Below are positions 23,962 through 35,722 of a stretch of 64,000 nucleotides of DNA, piece by piece (positions within the stretch are counted from its first letter, which is position 1; the number at the start of each line of letters is the position of its first letter). Made by a program: the position numbers and the translations under genes. The DNA is taken from assembly GCF_003073045.1 (NCBI RefSeq), contig NC_037591.1, positions 24,213,319 through 24,277,318 on the forward strand, read 5' to 3'. The notes beneath the pieces were generated by a model. It had not been told where the DNA came from, did not search any database, and saw only the letters and a program-made list of their open reading frames with translations. The stretch comes from Pomacea canaliculata. Taxonomy: Eukaryota > Mollusca > Gastropoda > Architaenioglossa > Ampullariidae.

Positions 23962-26900
23962 AGAATCAGAATCAGTTTATTGAATAGGCCATCAGCCCTT
24001 TTCAAGGGAAAGCATAACCATCAAAGATATATATCAATAGTAATATAATTATAGGTAAGCACAACATGCCCAGGTGCAAGTAAAGATATGCATTGTCATT
24101 TAACCATACACCATACAGTTATATAAATATGCAAGTACAAATTAATACTTATCAAATTAATTTTAGTCACAAGACAGAATATAACCAACTAACATTAACA
24201 TATCTTTGGTCTAAGTCACAGTTTTTTCTTATTTCCAGTGCATTATAAACAAAAGATTCAAGACGTAGCGTAGTTCGCATTCTATTATCTGACATCAAGA
24301 GTGTGAAATGGAAAAGGGAAGGGTGCTTAGAATATTTTTTAGGGATGAAAAGTTTACGAAGGTCCATATATTTAGGGCATGTAAGGAGAAAGTGCTGTTC
24401 AGTTTCAACTATGTCAGGGCAAAAGGGGCAGTTCAAACATTTTGACTGAGTTAAAAAATAACGCTGCTGATGGCATTTAAGTACAGTTATACCCATTCTA
24501 AATTTTATGAAGGTATCTCTTATGCCTCTGTGTTTCAACCAGACAAGATAGTTGCTTAAAATAATATGAGTCTTGAATGTATTGTATGGGATATATCTTG
24601 AACTGCTTTGAATAGCATTACGCCACTGTTGGTGGTAACAGTCTATCAGTCTGCTTCAGGATTTGTAGGAACAGTTTATCATCTCCAGTCCCTTGGCTTT
24701 CCCACACTATGCCAAAACCATATTTATACAAAAATATCATAATAAAGTGCAGCCATGTTTTCTTGTTTTGCTCATGAAGTAGTGTTAACATTAAATAGGC
24801 TTTTTTCTGGAGTCTAGTTTGTGGCATTCTTAGCAAAGGAGCCAATATCCAACACACCGCACTGATGCATTAACAGACAAAGGGAATCTACCACATTCCC
24901 CATATGTCAACGAGTTACGTGTCCTCGTTATGACTCCTAAAAATCTTTTCATTGCGAAGGTGTGAACCTTCTCAATGCTATCATTACTGGTACACAGACC
25001 CCATATTTCAGAGCCCTATAAAAGTATTGGCTGGACCTGTGCATCAAAAAGTTTGAAAAACAGGTTAGGTGAAGTATCAACAATGTACCACAACAGTTTC
25101 AGAATACTTATAACTCTCCTCTTTGCTTTTTCAGCTATATCTTCTAATGCATGTGTAAAAATACACCTTGTGGAGAAAACTATACCCAAGTATTTGTATA
25201 CATTCACAATTTTTAAAAAAGAATTACCAAATAACCATTTTTCTTTACAAGATATAAAACCACCATTTCGAAAAATCAAGAAATTTGATTTATCAAGATT
25301 AACAGCAAGATTTAAAGACCTTGAGCACTGAAAAAGAATGTTCAGCTGGTTCTGCAGTCCAATGATTGTATCTGATACAAGGGCAACATCATCAGCAAAA
25401 AGTAAAATAAATATCTCAATAAGTTCTGGGGTTAGCTGGACACTATACTTCCCATACTCATTTATGTCCTTTGTTAGTTCTTTTATAAACAAAGTAAATA
25501 ATACAGGGCTGCAAATCTCACCTTATTTAAGGTCACAGGGACATTCAATATAATCAGACAGTTTTGCACCAGCTCGCACTCTAGCCTTTACATTATTGTA
25601 CATGCTTTGGATTGCTAAAACCATTTTTCCTTTTAAACCATTTTTTTATAAGTATATTCCATAGCTTGTTTCTTGAAACCATATCGAACGCTTGACAAAA
25701 GTCTATGAAAGCAAAATACAATTTTTTATGGTTTAGTAGCTGTTTCTGAATTAATGCCATGAGGAAAAAAGCTTGGTCTATGGTACTGTACCCTCTCCTG
25801 AACCCTACTTGTTCTTCCCCGATTATTTCATTGTCCTCCATCCAATCTGTAATTCTCTTAATCAAAATAGCACTATATATTTTACTACAGAGATTTAGTA
25901 GAAAAATGTCTCGATAATTTTCTGGTTTACTGGGATCACCTTTTTTTGTGTAATGGTTGTATTATTGATTCAGTTCACTGGTCAGGAAATAGGCTGTTGT
26001 CAAACAGGTAGTTAAAGTATGTGGTGAGAAAAGGGAGGACATAATCCAAGGCATATTTATAAAGTTCTCCAATTAAGCCATCTGGCCCAGCTGCCTTCTT
26101 GTTGTTTAAGGATCTCAAAACATTTACTATTTATTCTTCTGAGATAAAACTGTTTAGTGCTTCATCATTTTCCTTAGTGGTGCTACTAATATCCTATGTT
26201 ATACTATTATAACGAGCTGCAATACTGCTGTCTGTCACTTCTCTGCTTGGATTAAAAACACAGTTAAAATGGTTGAACCATTGTTCAGTAGGTACAGGGT
26301 GTGCAACTGGGGGTTTCCTCTGGATGGTCTTGACTGTTTCCCAAAACCATTTAGAATCAGTTATATTTTCTTTTAGACATCTCACTAAAGAGTTTTTATG
26401 GTCTGCTTTTTTCTTACAAAGCAATTTTTTGTAGATTTTCCTATATTGCAGATATTTTTGTCTTTCCTCATCACATTGTGATGTACAAAATTTCTTGAGG
26501 GTCTTGCGTAGATGTTTCCTGCTTTCTCTACATTCTGCATCAAACCAAACTTTTTTTCTCTCTCTCCCTGTGTATATGGTCTTCTTAACACATTCACCAG
26601 CTAACCATAAGTCATCACTGAACATTGTAAGGGCAGTATTTATGTCTTTTACAATAAGATTTTCAGCCTCCCTAAAGAGGCTTTGCACAACATCACTTTG
26701 AAGCTTGATCTGAAACTAAGATTTTATCACCTTTCCATATAAATTTTTCAAAATTACATTCTGAAATTTGCTTCTTGATCCCTACTATCGAAACGAGTTA
26801 AGTACTTCAACTCTACAGGCATGTGTTTGGATTCCACCATAGGTAAAACTGGGAGAAGATGGCACATCCTCAGTAAAGTTTCAGAAACAATAAAATAATC

Positions 26901-28900
26901 AATAACACAGCAACCTGTGCTAGAGATATATGTAAAGTTTCCACTAAAAGTACCATAGCTAGAAGTGTGCAATGTTTTTAAACCACTAACAATTACAAGA
27001 TTAATTCCATTACAGAACTGCAACAAGTAGCGTCCAAAAGAATTAATTATTACATCCGCGGAGCATCTGTGAAAATTACATAAAGTAGTAACACACTGTC
27101 GATCTATACCACTCTCATCATCGTCAGCTGTACTCTAATTCTCGGATCCTGTCCTTGCATTCCGGTCGCCTATAATCATCAGTGGTAATTCCCCTAGTTG
27201 TTTTGACACTTCTAGTATACAGTCTTCTAATATGGCTATGTCATTGTAGATATCAGTATCTTTATAGTAATGTGAATTTGGTGGGGAAATGTACAGACCT
27301 AAAAGTACAACGTCTTGATCTCCCATCAGTTGTTTGACATCTTAATAGCGACCATGTTGTCAAATTCAACAAAAATTTGTGTAACAAATTGTCTCGAGTC
27401 ATTCTTAATTAGTAAAGCGACACCGCCCGAAAGCCTGCCGGGGGAATCTGACAAATTTAAGAGCTGGGAGGTAAAAACCGTAAAATTTGGGAACATAGCC
27501 TCAGGCACTGATTTGCAGAATGTTAAACAATGTCAAATTTATTAAACAGTAGCAGCAAGTCTGTCTTACCGTCCACAGAAAGTCCCTCGATATTATATGA
27601 TAGTAATTTTGATGAACTGTGGTGGGCCTTTTGGTGGGCATCTTGTCACTTTTTTCTTGTTGGTGTTCTTTTTAGGGTACCGTAGTCCATTTTCGAGGTC
27701 CTCCATTCACTGGGCAGACAACTCTGACTACTCGTGCTTGCTTTACTTGATTACCGGTCTTAGCATGAGCTGCACGAGGGGGCTGTCTGCGTCGAGAAGA
27801 GTGTCTATCTGTACAATCTTGCTCCGAATTCTCACACACACACACACAAAACAAGTATCAATGTCTCTAACGCTCACACAAAGAAAAGGGGTATATAAAA
27901 ATAAACAATCAACACAAAGAGTAAAATTGAAAATAAAACAATTACCCTGTGCACAGGCGAGTCACAGTAATCGTGAACAAAACACAACACCCACACGTGC
28001 CGCGGGGTGACCGCTCAAGCGTCCGTTCGGGGTGTTTGCTGGTGGCAGCCCGCCCTCTGGTCATGCGTGCCAACGCCGACCCCCCCTCTCTCTCTCCCTC
28101 TCTCGTCCAGCTGGACCCCCTTTCTTCCTCTCGTCCAGGCACGAGGCGTGGCTAGGTCGCTGGTCACGTGACCCCCTGCTCACAGGGCCCCGCTCTTGGT
28201 GCTCCGTAGAGGGTATGGCCGCACACTGGCGCAGCAGGGTCACGGGTTCACGCGCCGTCGAGTCGTGAGGAGGCAGGGTGGGGGTGGTCAAAATGCCGAA
28301 CAGTGGCACGATAAAGAATGTGAAGACACGTAGACACGTAGCAAAAATGACAACAGGAAGAGGAACACAGAAGAATGAGACATAAGCCTGTAGAGAGAGC
28401 AATCCAACCAATCAAAAAACGGCTCTCCCACACCTACAGTTTCTAAACAAATATTCTAGTACATGTATATACAGGTGACCAACAGACTAATGGTCCTAAA
28501 CATATAAAATCCGCACGGGTGCATGCCACATGCGTCGCGACCCTGCCTTCACACACGCTAGCCTAACATGGTACATGTCTTACACTCAAGGAAAATTATG
28601 AGAACGTGGAAAATATACAGATTCTCTCATTCAAACTTCCACCCCCAAGTAAAGGCCCCCACAGACGGGAGTGGTGTAGAACAAAGAAAAAGACCTCTAC
28701 TCACCCAGAACAGCTCGTGATAGAGCTCGTGATCGATAGAGGTGAAAACGCCAGTTACCGGGGCCACGGTCTAGCACCGCCCCACTCGTCCGGCACCGTT
28801 CGCTGCTGGGTGGCGACTGTCCAGAAACCACAGCAAGACGCGCCAAGGATCCCGCGCGCGCGAAAAGAACAAAGGTAAAGAAGAAGGGGGTGAAAAGTCA
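23962..28900 (-). mobile_element. Degenerate APE-type LINE (non-LTR retrotransposon), minus strand
   Basis: Read on the minus strand from right to left: an endonuclease domain in pieces (about 27640-26750; LLLFNKFD, PLMIIGDRNARTG, CCVIDYFIVS), a linker with many basic residues (26190-26690), reverse transcriptase blocks (25593-25865 with EEQVGFRRGYSTIDQ and FIDFCQAFD; 25016-25492 with LLFADDVAL and NLDKSNFLIF), and a C-terminal zinc-knuckle-like CPFC...EQHFLLTCPKY (24167-24538). The 3' end is AATAAACTGATTCTGATTCTGA near 23962-23990, a short tandem tail rather than a long poly-A. Frames are broken in several places, so it is inactive. 27640-28900 is GC-rich with no recognisable protein and is taken as its 5' part. 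The clade is not assigned. It interrupts the 5' flank of copy 4. Confidence 0.8.
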
Positions 28901-28919
28901 AAGGGAGAGGGATCTGGAT

Positions 28920-29560
28920 TGTAACAGTCCGGTCCAGAGAAGAAACTTGTTTTCTTTTCTTTGTGAGAAGTCCCCTCCAGCCCCCCCCCCATGCGAGGTC
29001 TTTCATTTCCCCCACCACTTCCGACGCGCGCACGACAGCGCCCGCCTCTTAATGTGATCAGGGCTCGTTAGAGAAGTCTACAGTGATGGGTCAATTCATA
29101 CATTTTTCTCTCCGCCTTCATCTCTCTCCCACCAGTTGTCACAGTCCTGTTGTAAGGAGAAAACATCCTCCACACCGTCGCTTTTGGACATAAATTTTTC
29201 TTTTTTGCTGATCTTTCCACAAGTTTCTTAACAGTACCAAACTTATTTAATAAAGTTTATTTCTTTTAACCTGTAAAACATGAATATATTTGAGTGCTGA
29301 AAGCTATAAAGTTTATAAGCTAGCGAGGGTGAGAGAACAGCGTAGTTATTTTCTATTTATAGATCAAAAACCTACCTGTCCTGCGACTGCCTCTCGCTTC
29401 TCTTTGGCTCCTAAAACATAGCAGATGATATATATTTTGGTTGCTGGCACGAAAAATGTACAGTTTATAAGCCAGCAAGCGTGCGAGAACAGCGTCAGTA
29501 TTTTCTATTTATAGATTAAAAAAAACCTTCCTTTCGGCGACTGTTTGATATAATGTTTCT
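28920..29560 (-). pseudogene. Scrambled relic of a ninth TRIM-like copy, related to copy 8
   Basis: No usable reading frame remains, but pieces match copy 8 by eye. 28930-29090 resembles exon 2 around 60340-60560 (GAGAAGTCCCCTCCAG, GTCTTTCATTTCCC and CGTTAGAGAAGTC occur in both in the same order). 29131-29217 resembles 60181-60250. 29218-29415 resembles the copy 8 intron and exon 1 donor region 60912-61140, including AAAAACCTACCTGTCCTGC. 29415-29540 repeats the intron segment a second time in more decayed form. The order of the exon 2 pieces is disturbed, so at least two deletions or rearrangements occurred. It lies between the LINE at about 23962-28900 and copy 5. Confidence 0.6.
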
Positions 29561-30717
29561 TATTTCCACAATTTGTCAACCAGTTTAGAAAGTAAAGTCC
29601 CGCCAACTACTTTAAAGTGTGATATTAATTGCATCGTTTCAGAATGTGCTAGTAAGATAAAATTATCGTTTGAAGTCAAGTCTGTCGGTTAATTATACAC
29701 AACTAAGACATAATAAACATTATGTATGTGGGATTCGAATGTGGCTGGTTACAGACTTTACACTGAGTGAGTGAAATTTAGTAAGATTTGGTTTAAATCT
29801 TCAGTTGTTTTTCATGTATTACACGACGGGGAATCCAAACAAACAAAAATATGGTTCACCAGTAGTAAACTGATGAGTTTAAAGAAGAAAGTCTGCTTCA
29901 GCTTATCCGCTAAATGGTATTTAAAGCGTCCTAGACATGCTTCTCGTAATACATTTGTACAAATTGTGAATACAATTTTTGATTCTCAGCAAAATTACAA
30001 ACAACAAAATTGTCTCCAAATTCAGAGTTTGCATGATTGTATATAGACAGTAGACAGGCTCTGGACACTGGTCTTGTGTGCTCAAGGATGCATGTCTTCA
30101 GTTGTGGGTTACATGATGACATCATTGAAATCAAATTATTGAAATGTAGACACTGGCTTTACCTTCTTCTTATCTCTTTTCTCAGTACTGTATAGCCAAA
30201 TTATTGCCATCCTTTTGTAAACACCTGGTTATAACGACGCTTTAGCAGCCAATCACATCACTGACCGTTACCACTTTGTAATAACCATAGTCAATGACCA
30301 ACCTGTCCTTTCACTTACTAGTCAAAGTAGCCAGCAACATTGATGTCAGTTAACAAAGAATACATTTGGGCCCCTCCCTAGATTGTCCAGGACATCAACA
30401 AGTCCTTTCAGATGATCGTTGGGCGACCTTTTCACACTTTTCAATCTGTATTCTGAACCTCTAGCTATCAACATCATAAATTGAACTTTTATATTTACAT
30501 GATGTCACAGCAAACAAGGACTGATGTAAGAGTGATACGATAAAAGACATTGCCTCCCCTTTCCCATCATTTGATCTCTTGATGGATGCTGCTCCTCTGT
30601 AGCTTTGCTGCTTTTACACTGTGATGGCTGAAGCTTGGGATGATATAAGTTTTTTAAGTCTGTACACAATCTCCCTAAAAAATAAATATTTTAATGCTTT
30701 GTAAGAATATCTCTTAC
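29561..30717. other. Unassigned spacer between relic and type B promoter
   Basis: I see no gene or recognisable repeat in 29561-30640; this stretch is not shared with the other array units. From about 30640 the sequence joins the type B block. Confidence 0.4.
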
Positions 30718-30813
30718 CTGTAGAACAGTTTACGAAAGACTACACACCTGCTGTCATGGCGCAGACGATCAGTTCCGGGAAAAGAAACCATATTTGGAAA
30801 GCTTTTATTTATA
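30718..30813 (-). promoter_or_regulatory. Type B promoter core upstream of copy 4, truncated distally
   Basis: TATAAATA at 30806-30813, CArG box CCATATTTGG at 30788-30797, TTCCGGGAA at 30773-30781 with the IRF-like extension, and donor CAG|GTAAGAG with the exon ending at 30718. The sequence beyond about 30840 jumps directly to the 3'-flank sequence of copy 5, so the kB and CTCF-like part is absent. It lies 7 kb from the copy 4 start codon, beyond a LINE and a relic gene. Confidence 0.4.
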
Positions 30814-32387
30814 AAATATAACCATGAATAGAATGTCATAGAATAAGTCATAAAAAGCATATCACTAAAATAATATACAGAGAAGTATATACAGTCTGTG
30901 TGGAGGTGTGAAAGAGACAGTTTATTATACCAGTGTGTGTCACAAAGATTCATTGTTTTTTAATTATTGTTATATAACCGAAACGGTATCTTGTGATATA
31001 ATAAAATAAATTGTAGACAATTTTAATTCCATGGTTACATTTTATTATCCAGTTTAAATAACATGCAACTCGGTACTACATGTCTCTAGTTTGGAGTCTG
31101 TTGTGGCTTTTTTCACAAGAGAATAACATGATTTTAAAAAGGTGTGAAATATAGAGCACGAGTAGTTTTGTGCATTCACAGTTAATGACCAGTAGATTCT
31201 ATGACACAAAAGGCATGAGATGAAATAAAGCACTTTACTATTTATCTATCAAGAGTACATCTAACAACCTTTAAAAACAAAGTTAAATGTGAAACCAATA
31301 AATGCACGTACAGTATTACATATATCATACATAAGACAGTTCAAACATTTATTTTTAAATGCATTCTTGCATCAGTCTTCATGCTTTAACATTTAAAAGA
31401 CCGAATAAGTGAGAAATTAAAATTAAACCATGAAACCAATCTACTTAACATTTTTCTTTTTGAATATGAAGATAACCGACGTGTAAGTGATAAAATAATA
31501 TAACACGACAACCAGACGAAGAAATGAACTAATTTTTTTGAAATCAAGATTTTAATTTAGTTATAATTACATTTCGATACAACTTTTTCTAAGCTTTACG
31601 GGGTCTTTGCAGCGCTAGCATTTTAAAGTAACTAATAGCCATCAACAAAATAAATTGCATCCACACCTCTTTTCTGCAATATACTAAAACTAATGAGTAC
31701 AATTTACACGAGTTATGACGTGAAATAAAGAATTGCAATTCATGTAAAAAATGGAAAATCAAAGCACATACGCTCAGCAATCCCAACGATATTTAGTCAA
31801 CTACTTTCAGTCGTGGATTATAAGATTCTAAAAGAAACATTTTGGCCTAGAAATGACATTTTCAGCGGATTGGCAAAATGAAACGACTGGTTTGCCGTAC
31901 AGACTTTTGTTCCTTTCGTCAAAAACATAGAAATGAAAAATATTTGAATAATTAGCATCATTTACTAAATTAAACAAACAATACAGTGATTTATCAGCAA
32001 AAATAATGAAGGTTATAGGCGTTCTAATTCAACATTGTTTCTGTAGTAAATGTTTAGTTATATGATATATGTGAGAACAGTAATCTAAGATATCCAGAAC
32101 ACTGTACAGGAGTGAATTACCATACACCTTGACAAAACACGAAACATCAAGGTCTGTAAGAAAAAGCAAGTATGTACCACTGTTTCTGTTAAACATTTCA
32201 AACAATTCTCTGTTAAAAATCGAGTGCATATGGAATCCTCAAACCAAAACAGCGACTGAATGAGAAACGCTAAAAATAGAAATGACAGACCACAGCCCCG
32301 TCACGTGCTTGTGTCCCGTAGCCTTCAGGTGAACAGGAGCGTTGAATGGTGAGTAGACAGTAGTTAAAATGTGTAAGGGCAAAAAGG

Positions 32388-34295
32388 TCAATACATTTCA
32401 GAAAGGTCACCAGGATATTTCAGGACCAAACCATCGCCACATCCAATAAGCAAGCGTCCGTTAAGGTCAAGGTTCAGAGCTGTGGGCCGCACAATGTTCC
32501 CACTTCCGGGCAGGTAGTCGACGAACGTCAGGCCAGTCGCACTGACTTTTGTCACGTGCACACTGTCGTTCATCCAATCAGCGATCAGCAGCAACTCTTC
32601 GCCATAGAAGCAGACGTCTGTCGGGAAGAAGGGTTGTTTCGGTGACTCGTAGGTCGCTATGGGGTCATTAGACATCCTAGAGTAAAGTCGTACAACACGG
32701 TCACCATTTTCCGGTGCATTCTCATTAGTCATTATTGCTTCATAACTTGAATTTTCATCTACATCTTGATGCTCCTCTTCGTCTACCACAGCAAAGTAAG
32801 ATCCAGGAAGGTTTGCGTCAAAGTTATGTATTTTGTTTACCCTTGGAGAAAGCAGACGGTCGCTTAAATGGAATGTTTCTTTTCCATCTTCCTGTTTTAG
32901 CACCATTGGACTAATATAGCCCTCTGCATGATTCTGAAACAGACTAAACATGCTTGTACTCTTGGAACCAAATCTCCTGATCTCTGAGTTTTTCCATTCC
33001 CAAATATAAGATTTACGTGTGACGCATGTTACCCGCTTTTTAAAACTTTGAATTATACCTTTAGAGCCTGCAGACTCCCAGTTCACGTATTTCACTTTGG
33101 AAAAGTCACCTCCTGTTCCTCCATAAAAGACATCAATAATTTTATCCTCTTTTTGCCGAAAAGCGTGCACTTCCCTACATTCGCTATCATCTAATTGACC
33201 CAAGCATTCCATGTCCACGTTTTGTACAATCGGAAAGTCCAGTCTGACTGGGGTCCCAATGAACCTCTTGATGTCCTCTTTAATGTCGTTGTTGAAGTCG
33301 CCATGGAGGCCGGGACAGAAACGCGTATCAGGCAGTCTGTATTCAAGTTCTTTTAGGCGCTCGAAGCTTCCTTTTCCCTTTGTTATCTCTTTCTGCACCT
33401 GCAGGACATCCGTGTCACAGGCAAAAGTCAATGCTAGTTTAGTGCGGTTTTTAAGCTGTAGAAGGGAGTCAAGTTCGCTTTGTACTCGCTGTGTGTCAGA
33501 AGCCATTTCTTTTTCCAAACTATCGGAGATTTCTTTCAGTTGTTGCTGTGCTTGGTCATGACATTCTTTTGCCATTGCTACAATAAAGTCAAACCGGTCT
33601 TGAATCTGTAGGAAACGGAAACATTGTTTCTGGATAAAATCTTTACGTCATGAACAGCGTTATATTTTTTAATCGTAAGTATTATATACCCAAGAATCAT
33701 ATTACAACAGTCTGTCGCGGTTTCTTCTCTGTGTGTGTGTGTGTTTGTGTGGTGGGTGAGAGAGAGAGCATTTACCAACCTGTTTCGAGATTCCATTTCG
33801 CTTCTCTTGTGCTCGTTTTTCATTTTCTTTCAAACATTCCAATTTGTTGGTCACGTTGTCAATGGAATCCTCTAGACGATGCAGTTACTGTTCAATGGTT
33901 TGCTTACAACGAGTTGCGGCCTCAGACAGATCTTCGGTAGCGTGCCCATCGTGTCTAGTCAGCTTACATCTAATACAAATGGCTTGGTCACACTGTGTAC
34001 AGTAGAATATGACATTTTCTTTACTGTGAACAGAACACATCGAATTGCTTTCATCACTGCGTGCCTGCTCCAGAGCTTCTTCCGTGAAGTAGAAGTTGAC
34101 TTGTAGAGCACACACACCACCTAGTGGTACCACAAAGTGAGCTCTACAGGTAGGACATGGGATGGTGTTTCCGTGGCGATTTGCCAGTTGCTCAAGGCAC
34201 GCTAGACAGAAACTGTGATAACAGGGCAGGAATCTCGGGGATGTGTAAATTTCTCTGCAGACAGCACATGTCATGTTTATCTGAGTAGAAGCCAT
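32388..34295 (-). pseudogene. TRIM-like gene copy 5 with premature stop in exon 1 (could yield a RING/B-box-only product)
   Basis: Exon 1 is 33780-34295 and exon 2 is 32388-33605; exon 2 is open throughout (IQDRFDFIV to GDLSEMY). A TAA codon at 33885-33887 replaces the conserved GAA of the QELHRLE motif, so translation from the Met at 34295 (MASTQINMTC) gives 136 residues: RING (CAVC, CYHSFC, CPTC) and B-box (CSVH, CTQC, CIRC) but no coiled coil. The usual acceptor CAG is changed to CAT here and the first Met of the other copies is lost. A new TATTTCAG about 16 bases downstream could serve as acceptor and would leave the second Met as start. Alternatively, an ATG at 34320-34322 lies on the old acceptor in the same frame. 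The intron has a (TG)n tract. Whether this is a dead gene or a short regulator cannot be told from sequence. Candidate type A first exon and TATA box are at 35265-35360. Confidence 0.75.
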
Positions 34296-35264
34296 GTCTG
34301 AAGCTGAAATAGAAGTATGCATGGAATTAAATCAAGAGATAGCTGGAATATTTCCAGGGTTGTCCATGGGATATATTTTTCCATCCCATCCCATCCCACG
34401 GGATTTTTATTATATATTATTAATGTGGAATACCGTTCAAATAAAATCATTAAATTTATGAAAGTTTAGGTATAGTGTCTACTAAATAGGACTACATGTA
34501 CAAAGAGACATGCATTATCTACTCTATATCTTCCAAGTTAGATTTCATAATAAATAATCTATAATAATTGGTTAAAATATGAAAATACCGGAAGTGCTTT
34601 AACCTTAAAGGGTTGGTACAATTCAAAACAGAACTTTTATCATCTTTTTGAAGAGACAGGATACATTTCGTACATTCACCATCTCAGAAGTATCACTTTC
34701 ATTAAAGTATCATTTTAATTACATGGAACTTTTATACCAAACCATGAAACATAGCAAACTAGACATACACACCGCCAGACAATTTGAAGATATATTTGCA
34801 GGTAATGAAATTAAATATAAATGTAACGCTACCACTTCAAACATCTACACCAAAGAAAAACAACTTGAAATTGCATTAATGTTTTGTCTCAGTCTGATTT
34901 CCCAACATTGCTTTAGGTATTTCTGCAATGGCTTCAAGCAAATATCAAACTTTATCTCTTTTCTAACTCACGTTGTGGTGGAGGACGACGGGGAGAGATT
35001 GTCATAAGAAATGGCTGACACCACCAGGGAATGAGGTGCAATTATGTGATGATGAACAGTTTTCTTTGTAGGGACAAGCTGACTTCATGTGCCATACACT
35101 CACTGCTTCGTGTTGATAGTTGGTGTTGTCAATAGAAGTAAAACGAAATACTGTCTATCAAACTACTCAAGTCATTCACATACAGTAGGTCTTCCGTCAC
35201 ATTACAACCTACCCAAAGTGAGCTCCTACAAAAGAACCTACTTAACTGAATGAATATGTCTTAC

Positions 35265-35360
35265 CTGTATAACAGGTATAAAGAACAAACTGACGTCTTC
35301 TGTAATGGCTCTGGAGCCAGTTTCGAGACAAGTAAAATATAGTAAAGCTTTATATTTATA
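35265..35360 (-). promoter_or_regulatory. Type A promoter and 5' UTR exon candidate of copy 5
   Basis: TATAAATA on the minus strand at 35353-35360 and a donor GTAAGA with the exon ending at 35265. About 200 bp upstream at 35562-35571 is GGATATTCCC, one base from a kB consensus. Confidence 0.45.
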
Positions 35361-35661
35361 GAATACACCCAGTCTGGTAATAATCATGACTGGAACATGA
35401 CATTATATATATGGTGATTGGCCTTATTATCCCAAAGTTCATGTTTTTATTGTCTAGCAGAGCTTTATGCTTAGGTTAAAATATTATTGTTTAATCACAC
35501 ATCAATCGCTGCACCTTACTGCCTATTTTAAGCAGATTTATTGATTCTCTCTCTCTCTGGTGGATATTCCCGATTTTATAAAAAAAGTCTGTCACGTCCT
35601 AGATACACTTTCGACTCTTGCATAATAAAACTAGCAATAAAGTTGACTTATATAGCACAAT

Positions 35662-35710
35662 CATCATCATCATTCCTTGCTACTCCTCGAGGAGCATAGG
35701 GCCGCAACAA
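35662..35710. mobile_element. 49-bp retroposon fragment with 12-bp target duplication
   Basis: (CAT)n followed by CTCCTCGAGGAGCATAGGGC, flanked by ATATAGCACAAT on both sides (35650-35661, 35711-35722). The other units have the uninterrupted sequence. It looks like the 3' tip of a non-LTR element. Confidence 0.6.
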
Positions 35711-35722
35711 ATATAGCACAAT

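Noticed and set aside
28061-28411. Minus-strand frame in the GC-rich block
   Set aside because: Low-complexity Arg/Gly/Glu-rich end and no recognisable domain; more likely the 5' part of the LINE.
34648-35007. 119-codon plus-strand open frame upstream of copy 5
   Set aside because: The collinear sequences at about 17.5, 46.1 and 57.6 kb have stops and shifts, so there is no conserved coding. It lies in the presumed 5' UTR intron.
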